Below are positions 10,160 through 21,538 of a DNA stretch of 64,000 nt, piece by piece. The DNA lies in the NCBI GenBank assembly GCA_037176845.1, contig JAYKXP010000029.1, forward strand, positions 522,143 through 586,142, written 5' to 3'. Both the position numbers and the translations under genes were made by a program. Numbering within the stretch: the first letter of the stretch is position 1; every line of letters starts with the position of its first letter. The notes under the pieces were generated by a model, which searched no databases, had not been told where the DNA came from, and saw only the letters and a list, made by a program, of their open reading frames with translations. Source of the stretch: Paramarasmius palmivorus (lineage: Eukaryota > Basidiomycota > Agaricomycetes > Agaricales > Marasmiaceae).

Positions 10160-11046
10160 CTAATGTTCGCCCATGTAAGGCTTGCAGCGTTCCCATAAAC
10201 GCTCCCATCGTCCACCGTTCCACGTCCTAACTCTGGACCACCCGTCATGCGGTGCCATCCGCTCGATCCAAATAAGAACCGAGCATAGCGCAAAATCGGC
10301 GTAAGAGACTTCGTGTCCCATTACGACGACCCCATCTCCGTCTCCAGTGTTCTTTGACAGTACCGAAGCCAAGAAATCAAACTGTTCCTTAGCTGCTAAC
10401 CAAGCTTGCTCGCGTTGAGGACCTGGTGGCAGCGGCTGTGGCGTAGGATACCCTCCAGAAAGGCCGGGTTGAGGTCGAAGGTAATCCTGGCTGCGGCCCG
10501 GCAGACGCTGATGACTGAGAGGGATCATGATGGGAAGAAGGGGTTTGGCGAATACTTCCTGGATGTAGTGAACGAAAAGAGTTTGGACGGCTCGAGATCC
10601 AGACGGGAATACCGGAATGGATGGGTACGTGGCTTCCAAATATTCGGAAATGTTACTAGTATTGGATAGAATGATCGGGGAAGATGGGTTTCTTCCTGGG
10701 TCCACGAGGACAGGAAGAGTGTAAACAGGTCTCCCATCACTGCGGACAGAACTTGGAGGCGCGCCAATAGATCGCAGGGTCGGTTCAACATCTGGGAACT
10801 CGACCCAAACAGTAGCGTACTGTTCTTCGGTCAGCTAAGATGTTTGTTGAGAATAGAAGTTACACACCTGAATTCGTTTGTAGTTCAAGATGAACCTAAA
10901 AGCAAGAAATCATTGGGTACAGAAAACACGGATAGCAAATACAAACGATACCTGACTCTCCAGATGTTTGGAGCCCATGGCTGGGGGCTTGAGCCCGGAA
11001 TATCGTATAGTGTGATTACAGACGTCCTCGAAGTTTGCCTTGCCAT
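10160..11046 (-). CDS. Glutathione S-transferase-like protein
   Basis: This is a cytosolic GST-fold protein of the group expanded in wood- and litter-decay fungi. The start at 11046 reads MARQTSRTSVITLYDIPGSS, followed by PQPWAPNIWRVR and FILNYKRIQ. This matches the thioredoxin-like N-terminal domain with its beta-alpha start and the segment that binds glutathione. VWVEFPDVEPTLRSIGA and the block around LPVLVDPGRN and SNTSNISEYLEATYP give the cis-Pro and SN-SxxIxxYL glutathione-binding motif. The C-terminal helical domain contains GHEVSYADFALCSVLIWIER, the usual DFxLxSxLxWxxR region, and ends KPYMGEH. At least three introns are removed. Such enzymes detoxify aromatics or act as etherases; which one cannot be decided here. 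Confidence 0.85.
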
Positions 11047-12533
11047 GCAATCTGGTCAAATTAGAATCCATGTCGTCACTTAAGTACTAACGCCAATACC
11101 TCACCCAGGCACAATAACTTAGCCTTCCTAGTCATCAGAGTGGTAAGCATCGATAGAAAGCCATCCCCGTCTCCGTCGAATCAATGGAGCTCAATCAGAG
11201 CACTCTGAACGCGAGTCACTAAATCAACGTTTCACATTGAGAGTGTACACATATGAGAATTCGCACCGATAGCATGTACTGCGGACCGTAGGATACCGAT
11301 ATTCAAGTCAACAGCTCTGAGTCAGAAGTCTAGGAAACCGAATCCAAGCGTGGACTATACGGGGAAGGAGGGGGACGAAAGAAAGCGCCCACAAAGGAGG
11401 CAGATCTGATCATTATCACAGCCTGTCGTCGAGATGTCATATTATGGGATCTTCAACTGAGTCCAAGCGGCAGTTTTTGTTGCTCGTCCATGATGTGCAT
11501 GATGGAACTAGCCAATGGCAACATATCACGGTACGTCGAGGCCGGCACGACGAGTCAAAGACGGCACCGCGAACCAAGTCATGTCCTAGGGAAAGTTGGA
11601 TATGCTCTGTCTTGTGATTTGGATGGTACAGCCACACTCATTGCCTCGCATTGAAGAGTTCAGAGACACAAAGAATCTAAGCGCGTCTCGTCCAAAAGTG
11701 CGAATTCATGAAATGTAGAGCCGTTCTCCAAGGTCTGTAGTCCGGCGGTGGCCGCAGAGTGTGCTCCAGACATAGGAATACTCCACGCGGCGCGTGAAAC
11801 AGATCTATCTATGCTGTACTTCATGATATTTTGGCGATAAACATAAACCCCATGGCTTTTCACATCATTTTGAAATGCCATAAACAAGCTTGTGAGCTTC
11901 ATGGCTTTGATGGAATATATTCGGGTCGTCAATGAATAAGCCTTGGGCGGTGTCGTGCCGTATGATTGAACAAGAAAGAATTCTGAGTTGACTGGTTGTC
12001 ACTACCGCCATTAAAGGAGAGCTAGGAACACACTTCACGACGATGCGGACGCTAGAATCTTGCAGTGCTGCAGACCGTTGTGCGGTAGTTTCCAGCCGAG
12101 GGACGATGAGTGGTAAAAGCCATCGAAGTCGCTTCGACTAGTATCTTTGGAGCTCTTGGCCAGGTTCAGGCTGTGTTTGAGATAGAGAATTCTCCACATT
12201 CTTGCCACGTCTGTAACAGGATCGCAGAACTGAATCCCATTTTTGCAAGGCGGAGTCGGACTCGTTGCATTTCCGACACAGATGCCAAGATATTCATGTG
12301 GATTTGTCGAAGAGTATATGAAACAATATATGGACCTAGAATTGGCAGAGGAAATGGTCGAAATTTGAATGGTGGTGGAATAGAGGGAACGTGTGAATGC
12401 GCCAGTCAAGCGCTACAAGCTCCAGCTCCAGCCCTCGTGTGACCGAGGAGTCCCTTCTCACCGACCTCCGTGTCGGACCCTTGCAGGGATCGAAAACCCC
12501 GACCTAGAGACTCCGAGGAGGCGTATTCGACAA
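11047..12533. other. Long intergenic region between GST and MDM31
   Basis: About 1.5 kb lies between the divergent GST and MDM31 genes and should hold both promoters. Minus-strand frames of 66, 90 and 124 codons (11437-11637, 11660-11932, 12035-12409) were examined. The longest has no ATG start, and none shows a domain or plausible splice partners. Confidence 0.4.
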
Positions 12534-15128
12534 ATGGCCCTGCGGATATGCAGTAGTAGCAACGTTACTCTATCGGTCATCTCGCGGCTTCCTCGAAGTT
12601 CAGTCACCGACGCTCTCGACCGGTATCGAACAATTCGAAACTTCTTTCGGGAACCAAAAACTTTCAACAGAACGAATCGTGTACAATGGTTATCGGAATG
12701 CGGTACTCGACCGTCCTCTCTGAACACGCAAGCCCGCCAGTTTCATTCAACAGCCATCTGGCTTCGCAAACGAAAGAATCAGGGTGCTGTGAAGGAAGAA
12801 GCCGAGGAAAATGTAGAGAGGAGTTTGAAGGAGTCGGTATTGGAACAGGATAAAGGACCACCCATGACCGCAGAGGAAGTAATAGACCAGTCGCAGTCTA
12901 CACCCAGGAGTTCTGAACGAACAGAAGAGAGCATAATTCAACACGAACCTACATCGAAATTGGACCCCCACGATTCATCCCAAAGTGAAAAACCACCTAC
13001 ACTCCCTTACAACTTCGAGAACTACTCATCCTTTTTCCGTCGACTAGCCTTGTCTGCTCCTCACATCCATAGGCCGACTCGAGATGATTTTCTGAGACTG
13101 GCCGATGGGTTTTGGCAAGGTCTACGCATTCGTTTCAAGTGGTTCACCATCAGGTCATTTCGCAAATTCAACGCCGACGACATTTCTGGCATCGTTACTT
13201 GGATTCTCATGAGCCAGACCATTTGGATATTGATTGGAACGACAACGTTCTTCTCTGTCATCTTCGCCATTGCGAACAGTCTTCGGCTTCAAAGTATGTC
13301 GCCCTGCATGATGGTTTTCTCATTTACTAACCTTCTTGACTGCAGATTTCATTGCTCGAGGTATCAGTGACTACCTCACCTCCGAAACCGGGGTCACTGT
13401 CATCTTCGAGTCTGCCATTGTACCCAAATGGAAGGACTCCCGTATCTCGTTCAAAAACGTGTACATATCGAGGAGACCCGCCTCAATGCAGGCGCAGCAG
13501 AAGAAACTCAAAGAACATCAGGCTGCGTTGGGTTATGACGTTGCTCATCACCCTGCATACCATCATATCGACGACGATGAAGATGAACTCCCCTTACCGG
13601 ATGAGGAGGATTGTAACTATTCGATGTTCGATTTGAACATCGGTTCCATTGACGTCACACTCTCACTGTGGCGATGGCTAGATGGAAAAGGCCTCATAGA
13701 ATCTGCGGCTGTAAAAGGTGTTCGTGGAGTCCTGGGTATGTCGTAAATCGATTCCCTTGAAAGTGTTTTAATAATTTCCCTCAGACCGGCGGTCGGTACA
13801 TTATGATCCAGATCATCCATTGGATCCTGCTCTCTTTCGACACGAATCACACCCCGGTGACTTTGAACTTGAATCGTTACAGCTCGAGGACGTTTTGGTC
13901 ACAGTTCATCAACCGGGAGGCTTTAGGCCATATACCGCTTCAATCTTCAGAGCGGACATTCGGACCTTCCGGAAGCGATGGCTGTTCTATGACTTTCTCT
14001 GCGCTGAGAACATAGTTGGGCAGTTTGATAACTGTCTTTTCAGCTTGCATAAGCCTCAGAGTATTGGAAGAACAACTGAGATGGATCTCAAAGATGGGGA
14101 ATGGGCCAGAATGGTGGGTTGCACACCTTTACTACAGCTCTATGCTGATGATCAGTACTCAGTCGCGTATCCGCATCGACGGTGTTAATATCGACCACCT
14201 GCAGGCTTCCACGACAATGGAAGGCCCTATTTCCTGGATAACTTCAGGCAAACTCGACGCTGTGTTTGATATCAAGTTTCCCCAAGATCCTGGAGATGGA
14301 ACCCTCAATGCCATACTCGAAGAAATTGCAGATGCCATCACGACCACTGTGCTCTCCAACACACCAGATCCCATCTTACAGCGCATACCCGGTCAGAGAG
14401 AACTAGCAAAGCCACCGCTGTCTGCACCGGAACCAGAAAACAAGCCGAATCCTGCGGTCGATGACGAACCCAAAGTTGTCATTGATATTGATTTGAGGTT
14501 TCGTGACGTGAAAGCTGCCGTGCCAATCTTCACAAGTGACCTCTCATACGTCAACAACGCGTTAATCAGGCCGATTGTGGCCTTCATGAAGTAAGTGCTG
14601 TGTCGGAACTAGGCTTATGATTCGTAATAATCCCATTGCTAGTGCAAACCGGACTCTGGTTCCTATCCATTGCAGAGTGGTCAAGCCTCTCCGCGATTTC
14701 GACGGTGCCTGGACGGTAAGCGGATCACTGATTTTATTCACTCACGCTTTGTGTTGATATCGATCTCTGCTGTCTAGATGTGGGAAAGCAAGTCCACCTC
14801 TTTTACCAGTTATCCATGTTCTGACTCTACACGCTACCTATCTAGCCGGACTTATGGATGAAATATCTCTCCAGGTAATATTCAATCTCTTTAAAAGGTC
14901 TCAAACGGCCAATCATTGAATGTTCTATCACAGATTTACGACGCTCTCGCATACCATGTAACCCAGGCAAACATGAACCGGCGTATTAAGACCGTTAGTG
15001 TCTGGAGCTTACAAATGACGGCCAGTGCTGTTCTCTCTGCGTTGCGGCAATTAGTCGACCCTGTCTCTTTACGTCTCAAGGAGACCTATCAAAAAGCTCA
15101 AGAGGAAGGTGGTGGATGTGGACCTTGA
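12534..15128 (+). CDS. MDM31: Mdm31/Mdm32-family mitochondrial inner-membrane protein
   Basis: This protein is needed for mitochondrial distribution, morphology and lipid homeostasis, and sits in the inner membrane facing the intermembrane space. The start at 12534 gives MALRICSSSNVTLSVISRLP, an Arg/Ser-rich presequence-like N-terminus; a longer open frame to 12393 is possible. A Glu-rich spacer follows, then FENYSSFFRRLALSAPHIHR and ADDISGIVTWILMSQTIW with a transmembrane helix. Next come DFIARGISDYLTSETGVTVI, the family's AsmA-like region, and SFKNVYISR. Later blocks include LEDVLVTVHQPGGFRPY, NIDHLQASTTMEGPISWIT and VKPLRDFDGAWT. A GC-AG intron (14788-14845) joins MWET to GLMDEISLQ. The last exon has IYDALAYHVTQANMNRRIK and ends at 15128. 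The block order follows fungal Mdm31. Confidence 0.9.
14788..14845 (+). other. GC-AG intron in MDM31
   Basis: The donor reads GGGAAA|GCAAGT and the acceptor TATCTAG|CCGG. Only this 58-nt excision keeps frame and restores WET-GLMDEI, the expected family sequence. No GT donor nearby does so. Confidence 0.75.
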
Positions 15129-15355
15129 ATTGCTATGGTATACAATATATGGTGACTAATGTACCTACAGTTGTACAATGTACGGAAACGACTAAACGAT
15201 TAAACAGGCAATCCCTCGACCTGGATCTCCTTGCTTCTATTCTTGAATTTTACCGGTATTGATGAAACGCATGCACACGGCCTTGTGATGTTGTACGGTT
15301 GTATACACGGGGGAAACCTTCCGTGTCCTTGATTTGGTTAGGAGGTTCATTCAGC

Positions 15356-15363
15356 TATAAAAA
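15356..15363 (+). promoter_or_regulatory. TATA box of the small secreted protein gene
   Basis: TATAAAAA lies 56 bp before the ATG at 15412. This is a usual distance for a fungal TATA promoter and hints at a regulated or strongly expressed gene. Confidence 0.55.
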
Positions 15364-15411
15364 GATGGCATAGCCAGATTCTAAAGACCATCAAGCTCGC
15401 AAATATCAACA

Positions 15412-15906
15412 ATGCACTTCCTCGTTCCTCTCGTCTACCTTGCCGGAATCTTTGGCATCGTGCAGGCCGTCGACAACCGGTTGTTGTTTCAGGTCCCCGA
15501 CGGTGAGACGGTAGCAGCTTTTGGAGAACAGTAGGCATGAAACGCACTCCAGTATATTGAAGACTGACATTTGTGGACATCAGATTTACGAATAGTTGCG
15601 AAACCTGGTCTCCTGCTATTGATGAGGGATTGACCTTGCAAACGATCTACGTCCAACCGGGTGACTTTAGAGGTGAAAATGCTGACAGTAAGTTCGGATT
15701 ACTGAACACTTCTACCAAGTTCTGATGAAACGTTCCCAATCATCTAGCTCAAGTCAGGCTCATTTGTGTGAGTAGCCTATCTGCCGTGTATTCTTAAATG
15801 GTTCTGATAGTATATTGCTGAATAGTCCTATCATGATGATGATAGTGGAGAGACTGTCACATTCACTGAAGATGTCGCAGAGAGCCTAGGTGCCACACAG
15901 CTGTAG
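15412..15906 (+). CDS. Small secreted protein of unknown function
   Basis: Four exons give a protein of roughly 110 residues. It begins MHFLVPLVYLAGIFGIVQAV, a clear signal peptide with a likely cut after VQA. The mature part reads DNRLLFQVPDGETVAAFGEQ, then FTNSCETWSPAIDEGLTLQT, then IYVQPGDFRGENADTQVRLI. Two cysteines (in NSC and LIC) could form one disulfide. The tail SYHDDDSGETVTFTEDVAES is acidic. Splice joins (GAACA|gtaggc with acatcag, GACA|gtaagt with catctag, TTTGT|gtgagt with tgaatag) preserve frame throughout. It resembles the short secreted proteins abundant in mushroom-forming fungi, and no enzymatic motif is seen. A TATA box precedes it. Confidence 0.78.
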
Positions 15907-16755
15907 TGTAACTGTAGCCTCGATGAATATACTACTCTTGGGCTTGTTTTGGGCCACTAGTGCTAGTTTAAGTGTTTATTTGGTCCTTGCTTAGACTACG
16001 GGCAAGTCATAAAGTTGAGCGCTCGAATTTCGCTCAAAAGTCGATAAGGTGGGCGCTAGTGGGCTTTGTCATTCACCACCAAACAGGCTGCCCACTGTTA
16101 CCTGTAGGAGCATGCCCTCGTCAAACTCGATATCCTGCTTAAATTGGAGACGAGGCCTATCATTACCTTCCTGTGGCTCGAATTTCGACATCTCTCAAAG
16201 GTCAAAATCAATTCTACCGGCCCTCTGTTTGTTGAAGGATTTCCCTGAGGCTAAGAGTACCAGAGACGGGCCTGACATGGCGGATGGAATCGTATACGAG
16301 ATAGGTACGTGCCCCTCTCCACTAGCATTTTTAATGCCATTTCTGACCAACTTTAACGTCTTATCAGTGCCCAATGTAATTCGGGAGTCTGCGTTCCCAG
16401 CTTCTTCAAACGGACTAATTTTCGAAAGTGGTCTTAAGCGCACTCTCCGACGAGGCATATAGCTCCACGCAGAGTTCACGTTGCTCATGGCGTGGAGGAA
16501 CCCAAAACCTATAAACCCAATATCTCCATCCGAATGCAAGCTGTAACCCCGATGTTCAGAAAACGTTTAGCCCACACGGCTCATTTATCTGTGCGTGTCA
16601 TTTCGCCCCGAGAGAATGAATTACCAACCGAGAACGTTGCTCAGATACAGTATCTCCAGGACAGTACCGTGCATCTAATTCGTGACAACCAGTACCCGAC
16701 TCCTGTTAACTCTGGTCATCCTTCTCTATTTCCCCTTTACTTTCTTACCACTCTC
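15907..16755. other. Intergenic region with a doubtful minus-strand ORF
   Basis: About 850 bp lies upstream of the asparagine-synthetase-like gene. A minus-strand frame of 114 codons (16195-16539) includes MPRRRVRLRPLSKISPFEEA and runs to a stop. It resembles no family I can name, and a competing plus-strand frame covers the same DNA, so I do not call it. Confidence 0.3.
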
Positions 16756-19217
16756 ATGTGCGGAATCTCTGCGTTCAAACATCTCTCCGCGAGCACTGTC
16801 GCCGAAGACATATCTCAGCTCCAGGATCGTCTTTGGGCCTCTGTTAAAGCCTTGCAACATCGGGGTCCAGATTCATACGGGGTTTACGTGACTGAGGACA
16901 GTCTACTTGGTGGGTGCTTCGCTTCTCACCTCGCTGTACTGTTGAGTCCTCATGAAGAGGTATAGGACTGGGGCATGCACGCCTATCCATTATTGATATA
17001 GCAGGCGGACAACAACCCGTACACGACTCGACCAATACTATACACGCTGTTGTCAATGGTGAACTATATGACTACAACGACTTACGGAGCGATTTGGAAA
17101 GCAAAGGCTGCCTGTTTCAGTCCTCGGTTGATTCGGAGCTTGTAATCCACCTGTACGCTTCTATTCTGTTCTATTCAGAACAATCATCGCTTATCACCAG
17201 AGGAACCTATCATCAGATATCAGACTTACGGCCAGAATTTCATTCACCATCTTCGGGGAGAATTTGCATTCGTTTTGTACGATTCAAAGCGGCAATTCCT
17301 CATTGCTGCAAGAGACCGTTTCGGCATCAAACCATTGTATCACACCGTCGCGAATGGGAAGCTGATGCTGGCGAGTGAAATGAAAGGATTATTGCCTTTG
17401 GGCTGGCAAGCGGAGTGGGATGTAGAAAGTATCATGCAGATGGGCGAGTATGGTGATACTCGGACGGTATTCAAGGGCGTCTACAAGGTGTCCCATGTCC
17501 CACACCTCCATTCCCAAGCCCATAGATCTAACATCTTTCCGTCAGGTGCCCGCTGGACATATGCTGACATGCACATACAGCGGTCGAATCGAGGTTCGTC
17601 CATATTGGGATCATGAATACCCTCATCCAGGCCTGGAAGAAACCCGTTCCGTCGGTGAAATGATTGAAGGCGTCCGGCAACGTGTAATCGACGCAGTCAG
17701 AGTTCGCTTGCGATCGGACGTACCTTTGTGTGTTTACTTGAGCGGTGGTATAGATAGCGCTGCAGTAGCCGGGATCGCTTCTGCCTTGCTGAAGGAACAG
17801 AATCCAGACGCTCGATTGATGACGTTCACTTTAGCTTTTCCTGGTAAGCTTTAATGTCTATAGGCATGGTTGGGTGAAGTACTAACAATCTGACCAGACC
17901 GTAAAGACCTAGACGAGGGTCCCATTGCCCGACGGATGGCGCAGTCGATTGGCGCAGAAGTACACATGGTAGCACCGACAGAGAAGGACTTGGTCGATCG
18001 ATTCCCAAAATGCATCTACCATATTGAGCAGCCTATGCTGTCTTTTCATGGTGTAGGCAAGATGATGCTATCAGAGCACGTCAATGCCAATGGATACAGA
18101 GTCGTTCTTACAGGCGAAGGGTCCGATGAAATTTTTGGCGGTTACTACTTCTGCTTGCGCGATTTTCTCCGTGCAGTCGATCCATCAGCCCGTACACTTG
18201 GGATTCCTCTTCCTACCGAAGCAGAACTCATCTCCGCTTACAACAAGCATGAAGCTGCAGGCCTTAGGCAAGATCACGTCTCGCTAAAGAAGTTTTCCTT
18301 TCAGGAAAGTCAGCTTGGTCGAGATCTTGTGGGAGGCATCAGTCCCCATGTGATGATATCGTCCACAGGGCTGAGCGACTCGGCATTCACACGGGATGCC
18401 CTTAACACTACTCCCCACTCCGACACGACCCTCGCTATCGCGGAAGCTATATGTCCAAATGCAAGACGCAAGATGTGTTCTGGCCAATGGCACCCCCTTC
18501 ACTCGGCTCTGGTGAGTGTCACGACAACCACTATCCTACATATCATATGCTAATCCATGTATTCTGCAGTACACGACGTCCAAGACAATACTTCAACATA
18601 TCCTCCTGAATCATTATGGTGACCGTGTGGAAATGGCTAATTCAATTGAGGGTCGAACGCCGTTTCTCGATCACATTCTCGTGGAATATGTCAACACTAT
18701 ACCACCGTAAGGGACATCACTATACATGGTACTAAGTATCTAACAGAAGTCTGTCAATCTCAGGTCCCTGAAAATAATGCCATCCCAGCAAACACATTCC
18801 AACGGAACCAATGGTGCCAACGGACATAGTAATGGTGTTCTTAACGGCCATAAACGCGAATGGAAGTTCACCGAAAAGTGGATTCTACGCGAGGCTGTGA
18901 AACCATTCATTACTCAGGAAATTTACGAACGCGTCAAGGTCCAGTATAACACCCCGATATCTCGACCAGTGAACGGATCGGCGGAACACAAACTCTCTCC
19001 GCTCCAGCTCATGGTGAAAACCAAGGTTACCAAAGACAGCGTCGAGAAGCTCGGATGGGCTTGTTGGGAATACCTTGGAGGCGTTCTACGTGAATATTTG
19101 GAAACGTCTGATTGTCCTGTCGATGGCGGATTGGACAGACGTGCAAGGATACTACTTGGTATTACCAGCTACATAATTCTGCAGGAAAAATTCATGGTCC
19201 CAGCTTGGACACCTTGA
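16756..19217 (+). CDS. Asparagine synthetase-like (glutamine-hydrolysing) enzyme
   Basis: This is an AsnB-type enzyme, in which glutamine supplies ammonia to an ATP-activated carboxylate. The start is fixed by MCGISAFKHL, whose Cys2 is the amidotransferase nucleophile. The glutaminase domain has LQHRGPDSYGVY, GLGHARLSIIDIAGGQQPV, VVNGELYDYNDLR and LRGEFAFVLYD with RDRFGIKPLYH. The synthetase domain carries VYLSGGIDSAAVAGIASALL, the SGGxDS pyrophosphate loop, and VVLTGEGSDEIFGGYYFCLR. Later blocks are NHYGDRVEMANSIEGRTPFL and WILREAVKPFI. An Asn/Gly/His-rich low-complexity insert (near HSNGTNGANGHSNG) interrupts the C-terminal domain, and the total is well above the roughly 560 residues of canonical fungal Asn1. 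It may therefore be a divergent AsnB paralogue rather than the housekeeping enzyme. At least six introns are present. Confidence 0.88.
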
Positions 19218-19542
19218 TCAGAATAGTTAGCGTTTGTATGTGTTGTGTACGGGAGTGTTTGAATTTGATTGTACATGTCTGGAACGGCGAAAGCGTGCTC
19301 TACATAATACCAAACATATTTAAGTGTAACCCCGACACCAGTGGCGTGAACGGCTTCCTGAATAACAGCTTTATTGTTGTTTCAATCCATTGTCATTTCT
19401 GCTTCACTACCCCACGATGTACATGTTGTACAAACACGATGGATGAAATTCAGCTAAATACCAATAAGTCTGATAGAGATCGTATCAGTCAACAGCCAAC
19501 CTTGGACAGCTCAAACACTTACAATAACCGATGACTCGATCT

Positions 19543-21226
19543 TTATGGCTTTTCCTGGCTTCCTTCCCGCTTCATTTCACTTTCCATGACCGCCTTGATC
19601 ATTTTGCTCCCCAAAACACCAGCCTCCTCGAACCTACTTTCAAAGAACGACCTCGTTTCACCAAACCTCTTTTTGTACACCTCAAAGCTCCCGAAATTGA
19701 CGCACTGACTCCATCCACGCGCTGCCAACACGAACTCAAGGTCATCCGATCTATGCCAAGTGTCGTAGATAGCCGAGCGAATAGCGGAATCCAACAACGA
19801 AGGAGAGAGGAATAGATGCTCAGCAACTCCTAGGAAGAGGCGAAATAGCGGTGTCGCTGCAAGCTGCAGATGCTCAAAGGGGTTGATGCCGAGGTGCGCC
19901 CAACAGTCCACCATGGCAAGCAGGGAAAGATGCGAGTTAGGTCGGTAGCGGGAAGCCGAAACATCCGTATCGCCCTGGACAGGAAGCTGTCCCATACTAA
20001 ATCGGTCCAGAATATCTTGAGACAACAATATCGGGTTCCTCGCTGAGGAATCAGAAAATACCGTCTGTCTCGCCCATTCCACCCTTTGCCGCAACTTCTG
20101 TTCCCTTTCCGCGTCGTCCCCCGGGGTACCGCCAGTTCCAGCTACAATCATGAGCTTGTACAGCTCCGTGGCGCTTCTGGCGTACTGATTGATTTGTTGA
20201 CGAGCACTTGGGTTGAGGATGGCGAGACCGGCATAGACATGCCATGCATTACTGTAGATTCGCAGTGTGAGGTTGACTTTGACTGTTTCCATGCCGCCAA
20301 CATATAGTCCTTGCTCCCAAGGATAGGTTTGGGCACAGGACCAAGCAGTTCCCATGCTGCAGTTAACGAATTAGTAAGTAGGAGGGGCAGCGTCATAAAG
20401 AAAGTACCTAAGGAAAGCCGCGTGTGTAACAGCTTGAGTGTTTGCGGTGACGAGGTCATGATCTTCATATGATAGGTAAACGTATCGGGACCCAAAGGAC
20501 CGTAGTATATCTTCAACAGTATGAAGAGCGTTGTCTGTGCCTCGATGTTTGATAAGAACCTAGAGATGTGGTGTGAGCGAATCCAAAAGTGGTCGTGAAA
20601 AGAGGCACGTACGAGTGGTTGGCCCAATGGCGAGACTGTTGGACCGTGTAATGAGTGACAAGAAATGATTTGAGTATCCGGTGGTAGGTATTTCTCAAAT
20701 GCTTCTTTCTCTGGAGCCTTAACTGAAGTTTGTCCAGCAACTATTGCATTGAGCTTCGTAGCTGTAAGTCATGGAATTAGACATCAATCATTGTCATGTT
20801 TCAGGACACTCACAAGGACCGTATTCAGCAACGACACGATCTATAAACTCTGCTTCGACTGAATAGATCATAAAATCCGCAGACCGAGCAACTGCATGTC
20901 CGTCCTTCATCACATTTACACCGGGAACATCTGGATTTGCATGTCAGAAGACCAGAATTTCCACTCAAAAAGTGCAAACCTCACCAGAATATTCCTCTTT
21001 TAGTTTCTCATATTTTGAAGGAAGATCGCAGACGTTAATCCTATGATTTGCCACGAGTCAATCCCAGTTGTCTTTGAGCAAAAAATACCACGTACTTTTT
21101 CCAACCAGCTTTGGAGAGTAAGTTGGCGTACATTTTCCCCATAGCGCCCATGCCAATGAGGCCAAGGGTAGGCTGTTTCTGAGCATCGTCCTTTGGGCTC
21201 ACTACCGGTGGCCTTGCTTGATCCAT
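19543..21226 (-). CDS. TYR1: Prephenate dehydrogenase (tyrosine biosynthesis)
   Basis: This enzyme converts prephenate to 4-hydroxyphenylpyruvate with NADP+ in tyrosine synthesis. The start at 21226 (MDQARPPVVSPKDDAQKQPT) leads into LGLIGMGAMGKMYANLLSKA, a Rossmann GxGxMG motif. Spliced exons continue with INVCDLPSKYEKLKEEYS, GVNVMKDGHAVARSADFMIY, SVEAEFIDRVVAEYGP and IVAGQTSVKAPEKEAFEKYL. The prephenate-site block ISCHSLHGPTVSPLGQPLVL has the conserved SxHxLHGP, followed by YLSYEDHDLVTANTQAVTHA. The long last exon (19543-20355) is helical and closes SEMKREGSQEKP. Length and block order fit fungal Tyr1. Its neighbours are unrelated to aromatic metabolism. Confidence 0.9.
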
Positions 21227-21538
21227 GGTGTAGAAGTGGATAGAGTCATTTTCTCGTTCAACGAATCGATGATGATCGGACGAGAAAGGCCGACGGACCG
21301 TAAGCGCCCACGCGCGCCTAACCAGTCTCAGTCGACTGGAAAGGACTACTCAAGTATTAGGGGGATTTCTCAGAGCATAAGTAGCTCACAAGTGCATGCG
21401 ATTATACAACCTATGAATTATTGAGCCATTTATCAGAAATTTCTACGAGTACAGTATTCCGCCGAAAGTATAACCTCGATGAACCGTGTGTCATGATTGT
21501 ACCTAAGTATATCCTTCTCTAGATCCGAAGGCCTCCAA

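Noticed and set aside
12035..12409. 124-codon minus-strand ORF upstream of MDM31
   Set aside because: It starts at TTG rather than ATG and has no recognisable domain. It occupies the shared promoter region of divergent genes.
16195..16539. 114-codon minus ORF with a basic segment (MPRRRVRLRPLSKISPFEEA)
   Set aside because: It could be a small gene, but there is no family match. A plus-strand frame of equal length covers the same bases, so support is insufficient.
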